A stretch of 24,533 nt of DNA. Source: GCA-020356105 sp041602815. Lineage in GTDB: Bacteria > Pseudomonadota > Alphaproteobacteria > UBA8366 > JADFVY01. Every line of letters starts with the position of its first letter. Positions within the stretch are counted from its first letter, which is position 1. The stretch spans positions 1 to 24,533 of the forward strand of contig JBFIFO010000047.1 in NCBI GenBank assembly GCA_041602815.1, in the 5' to 3' direction. The notes under the pieces were generated by a model that saw only the letters and a list, made by a program, of their open reading frames with translations, was not told the origin of the DNA and made no database searches. Shown in pieces: positions 22,770-24,533 of this stretch. The position numbers and the translations under genes are program-made.

Positions 22770-22798
22770 TTGGCATCGCCGCATCCGCGGCATAAAAA
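22770..22798 (+). promoter_or_regulatory. Candidate promoter of the tauE-hydrolase pair
   Basis: TTGGCA (22770-22775) is followed after 17 bases by TAAAAA (22793-22798). The start point would fall at or just beside the AAATGTCGACATTT palindrome, about 30 bases before the GTG at 22833. Confidence 0.4.
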
Positions 22799-22799
22799 C

Positions 22800-22813
22800 A
22801 AATGTCGACATTT
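22800..22813. promoter_or_regulatory. 14-base perfect palindrome AAATGTCGACATTT (TGTNNACA box 5)
   Basis: The longest of the boxes, an exact 14-base dyad with the TGTCGACA core at 22803-22810. It lies just downstream of the predicted -10 of tauE, a typical roadblock or repressor position. It is markedly more A+T-rich than its surroundings. Confidence 0.6.
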
Positions 22814-22832
22814 TCTTCCCCGGAGACCCCGC

Positions 22833-23585
22833 GTGGAACTGGATCTGCTCTCGATCGCGCTGATCGTGCTGGCCGCCTTCGGCACCGCCGTATTTCACGC
22901 GGTCGGCGGATTCGCCGGCGGCCTCCTGCTGGCGATCTGCCTTGCCCCGATCCTCGGGGTCAAGGAGACGGTCCCGGTCACCGCGACGGCGATGATCGTG
23001 TCCAACATCAACCGCGTCTGGGCGTTCCGCGCCGCCGTCGACTGGCACAAATTCGCCATCGTGTTCGGGGTGTCGCTGCCCTGCATCGTCGCCAGCGCGA
23101 TCGTCTACATCAGGCTGCCGGTGGCGGCTGTCGCGCTGCTGCTCGGCGGATTCCTCGCGCTCAGCCTGCCGGTGCGGCGCACCATGGCGGCGCATGAATT
23201 CAAGGTCGGCCCGCGCGGGCTGGCCGCGGCCGCGATCCCCTACGGGCTGATCTCGGGCTCGACCTTCGGCGCCGGCATGATGCTGGCGCCGTTCCTGCTC
23301 GGCGCGGGGCTGGCCGGCGAGCCGCTGCTCGGCACCGTCGCCGCCCTCGGCTTCGGCCTCAATCTCACAAAGTCCGCGGTGTTCGGCTTCTCGCCCCTGC
23401 TCGGCCCCGCGCTGATGGCCAAGGGCGTGCTGATCGGCCTGTGCACGATCCCGGGCACCTATCTCGGGCGCTGGATCGTCCGCCGCACCTCGATCCGGGT
23501 CCACACCCTGTACATGGAGGGACTGGTCCTGTGCGGTGCCCTCTATTTCCTGTGGAACGCCGCCTCCGGGTTCGGCTGGCTGTGA
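22833..23585 (+). CDS. TauE/SafE-family membrane permease
   Basis: The 250-residue protein has 7-8 hydrophobic helices and the two-fold layout of the TauE/SafE family, with GGFAGGLLLA near the N-terminus and the repeat-like GLISGSTFGAGMMLAP in the second half. These permeases export or import small anions such as sulfite, sulfonates, sulfoacetate or organic acids. I chose the GTG at 22833, 7 bases after GGAG; the upstream extension would run through the operator region. The following hydrolase gene overlaps its stop as GTGA, so the two are co-expressed. Substrate unknown. Confidence 0.87.
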   Translation: MELDLLSIALIVLAAFGTAVFHAVGGFAGGLLLAICLAPILGVKETVPVTATAMIVSNINRVWAFRAAVDWHKFAIVFGVSLPCIVASAIVYIRLPVAAVALLLGGFLALSLPVRRTMAAHEFKVGPRGLAAAAIPYGLISGSTFGAGMMLAPFLLGAGLAGEPLLGTVAALGFGLNLTKSAVFGFSPLLGPALMAKGVLIGLCTIPGTYLGRWIVRRTSIRVHTLYMEGLVLCGALYFLWNAASGFGWL

Positions 23586-24451
23586 GCGCCGTCGCCGTCG
23601 ATCTCGACGCTTACCCTCCGGCCGAGGCGCTTGCACTTCTGTGCGCCGCGGGCGAGCTGCGCCGCACGGATTTCGCCGGCGGCCAGGTCGTCTGGCATCT
23701 CTGGGGCAGCGGGCCGCCGCTCGTCCTGCTGCACGGCGGCTACGGCACCTGGATGCACTGGGTGCGCGCGATCCCGCCGCTGGCCGGCCGCTTCCGGCTC
23801 CTGGTCCCCGACATGCCGGGCTTCGGCGAGTCCGACTCGCCGCCGGCCCCGCACAGCGCCGAAGGCATCGCCGCGGCGCTGGCCGCGGGCGTCGACGCGA
23901 TCCTGGGGGCGGACGCACGGCTGTCGATCGCGGGATTCTCCTTCGGCGGCGTGATCTCGGGCCACCTTGCGCACGCGCTGCACGGCCGCGTCGACTCGCT
24001 GGTGCTGGTCGGCAGCGGCGGGCTCGGCGCCAGGCGCGGCGACATGGCGGAGCTGATCCCGCGCCGGCCCGGCATGACGGCGGAGGAGGTCGAGGCGGCG
24101 CATCGCCGCAACCTCGAGATCCTCATGCTGTCCGATCCGTCATTGGTCGACCCGCTGGCGCTTCATATCCAGCACAGCAACACCGAGCAGCACCGCGTCA
24201 AGAGCCGGCCGATCTCGATGACCGACACGCTGGCCCGGGTGCTGCACAAGGTCGACGCGCCGCTGAAGGCGATCTGGGGCGAGAAGGATGCGACCGCCGG
24301 CGCCCACCTCGGCCAGCGCGAGGACATCCTGCGCGCGATCGACCCCGGTCTCGATTTCCGCGTGATGCCGGGCGTCGGCCACTGGGTCATGTACGAAGCG
24401 CCGGAGGACTTCGCCCGATTGTTGAGGGAATTTCTGGCGCCGGCCCGCTAG
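23582..24451 (+). CDS. Alpha/beta-fold hydrolase
   Basis: A 289-residue alpha/beta hydrolase starting at GTG 23582, which overlaps the permease stop (GTGA). The catalytic triad is visible as Ser120 in GFSFGG, Asp236 in IWGEKDAT and His267 in GVGHWV. The oxyanion turn is LLHGGYGTW (49-57). A cap domain lies between about 145 and 215, with SNTEQHRVKS resembling the region before the last strands in C-C bond (MhpC-type) hydrolases. It could hydrolyse an ester, lactone or vinylogous diketone; no specific substrate can be named. Pairing with a permease suggests that uptake and hydrolysis are coupled. Confidence 0.88.
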   Translation: MSAVAVDLDAYPPAEALALLCAAGELRRTDFAGGQVVWHLWGSGPPLVLLHGGYGTWMHWVRAIPPLAGRFRLLVPDMPGFGESDSPPAPHSAEGIAAALAAGVDAILGADARLSIAGFSFGGVISGHLAHALHGRVDSLVLVGSGGLGARRGDMAELIPRRPGMTAEEVEAAHRRNLEILMLSDPSLVDPLALHIQHSNTEQHRVKSRPISMTDTLARVLHKVDAPLKAIWGEKDATAGAHLGQREDILRAIDPGLDFRVMPGVGHWVMYEAPEDFARLLREFLAPAR

Positions 24452-24495
24452 AGGATCGCCCGTTCAAATAGAATCGGTCCAAGCCATCGGCGCGA

Positions 24496-24533
24496 CCTCA
24501 TGCTTCGAGACGCCCCTTCGGGGCTCCTCAGCA
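24496..24533. repeat. Partial palindromic intergenic repeat (REP-like), cut by the window end
   Basis: From CCTCATGCT the sequence folds as an interrupted hairpin: TGCT (24501-24504) with AGCA (24530-24533), GAG (24507-24509) with CTC (24527-24529), and GCCCC-TTC-GGGGC (24512-24524) at the tip. Its completion outside the window is predicted to be TGAGG. From memory, very similar palindromes recur between genes in alphaproteobacterial genomes. It may also end transcription of the hydrolase gene. Confidence 0.55.

Overview
The window is G+C-rich (about two thirds G+C by eye) with tightly packed catabolic genes. The gene families point to an alphaproteobacterium, perhaps Rhodospirillales-like: a tripartite tricarboxylate (TctCBA) transporter, a CaiB/BaiF CoA-transferase, an MmgE/PrpD protein, FCD-type GntR control and an NDP-forming acyl-CoA synthetase. 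I see no phage, IS element, CRISPR array or rRNA. The taxonomic placement is inference.

Layout. (1) 1-3655, minus strand: a secreted metallophosphoesterase cut by the window edge, then a sugar-acid module of a UxaA-type dehydratase and an FAH-fold dehydratase (XylX-like). (2) 3833-5729, plus strand: a Cys/Met-metabolism PLP enzyme and an AhpD/CMD-like protein. (3) 5827-5913: tRNA-Ser(GCU) with its own promoter. (4) 6055-9781, plus strand: a biotin-dependent acyl-CoA carboxylase carboxyltransferase and a domain-permuted acyl-CoA synthetase. A stand-alone biotin carrier protein faces them on the minus strand, and a GntR/FCD regulator diverges from it. (5) 10982-18323, minus strand: a seven-gene unit transcribed tctC-tctB-tctA-SDR-MmgE/PrpD-CoA transferase-crotonase, with 4-base ATGA and GTGA overlaps. 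(6) 18636-19499, plus strand: an isocitrate-lyase/PEP-mutase-family lyase, divergent from tctC. (7) 19505-22653, minus strand: LeuC-like and LeuD-like hydro-lyase subunits and an enolase-superfamily enzyme. (8) 22833-24451, plus strand: a TauE/SafE permease and an alpha/beta hydrolase, followed by a palindromic intergenic repeat cut by the window end.

How it may work (inference): the TctCBA system and perhaps TauE import organic acids. A CoA-transferase and an NDP-forming synthetase activate acids to CoA esters. PrpD-like and LeuCD-like enzymes add or remove water, and the KRCGH-type lyase would cleave a substituted malate or citrate to pyruvate or a similar keto acid plus a smaller acid. The biotin-dependent carboxyltransferase could process an acyl-CoA product. 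Pairing LeuCD-like subunits with an ICL/PEPM-family lyase resembles the dimethylmaleate hydratase/dimethylmalate lyase end of nicotinate fermentation, but the real substrate is unknown.

The strongest non-coding signal is a repeated operator-like palindrome, TGTNNACA. It lies in or beside the predicted promoters of five transcription units (biotin carrier/gntR, tct operon, lyase, leuCD operon, tauE). This suggests that regions 4-8 form one regulon, possibly under the local GntR/FCD repressor. Two paralogues in the tct operon (the SDR and the crotonase) lack the usual catalytic residues of their families.
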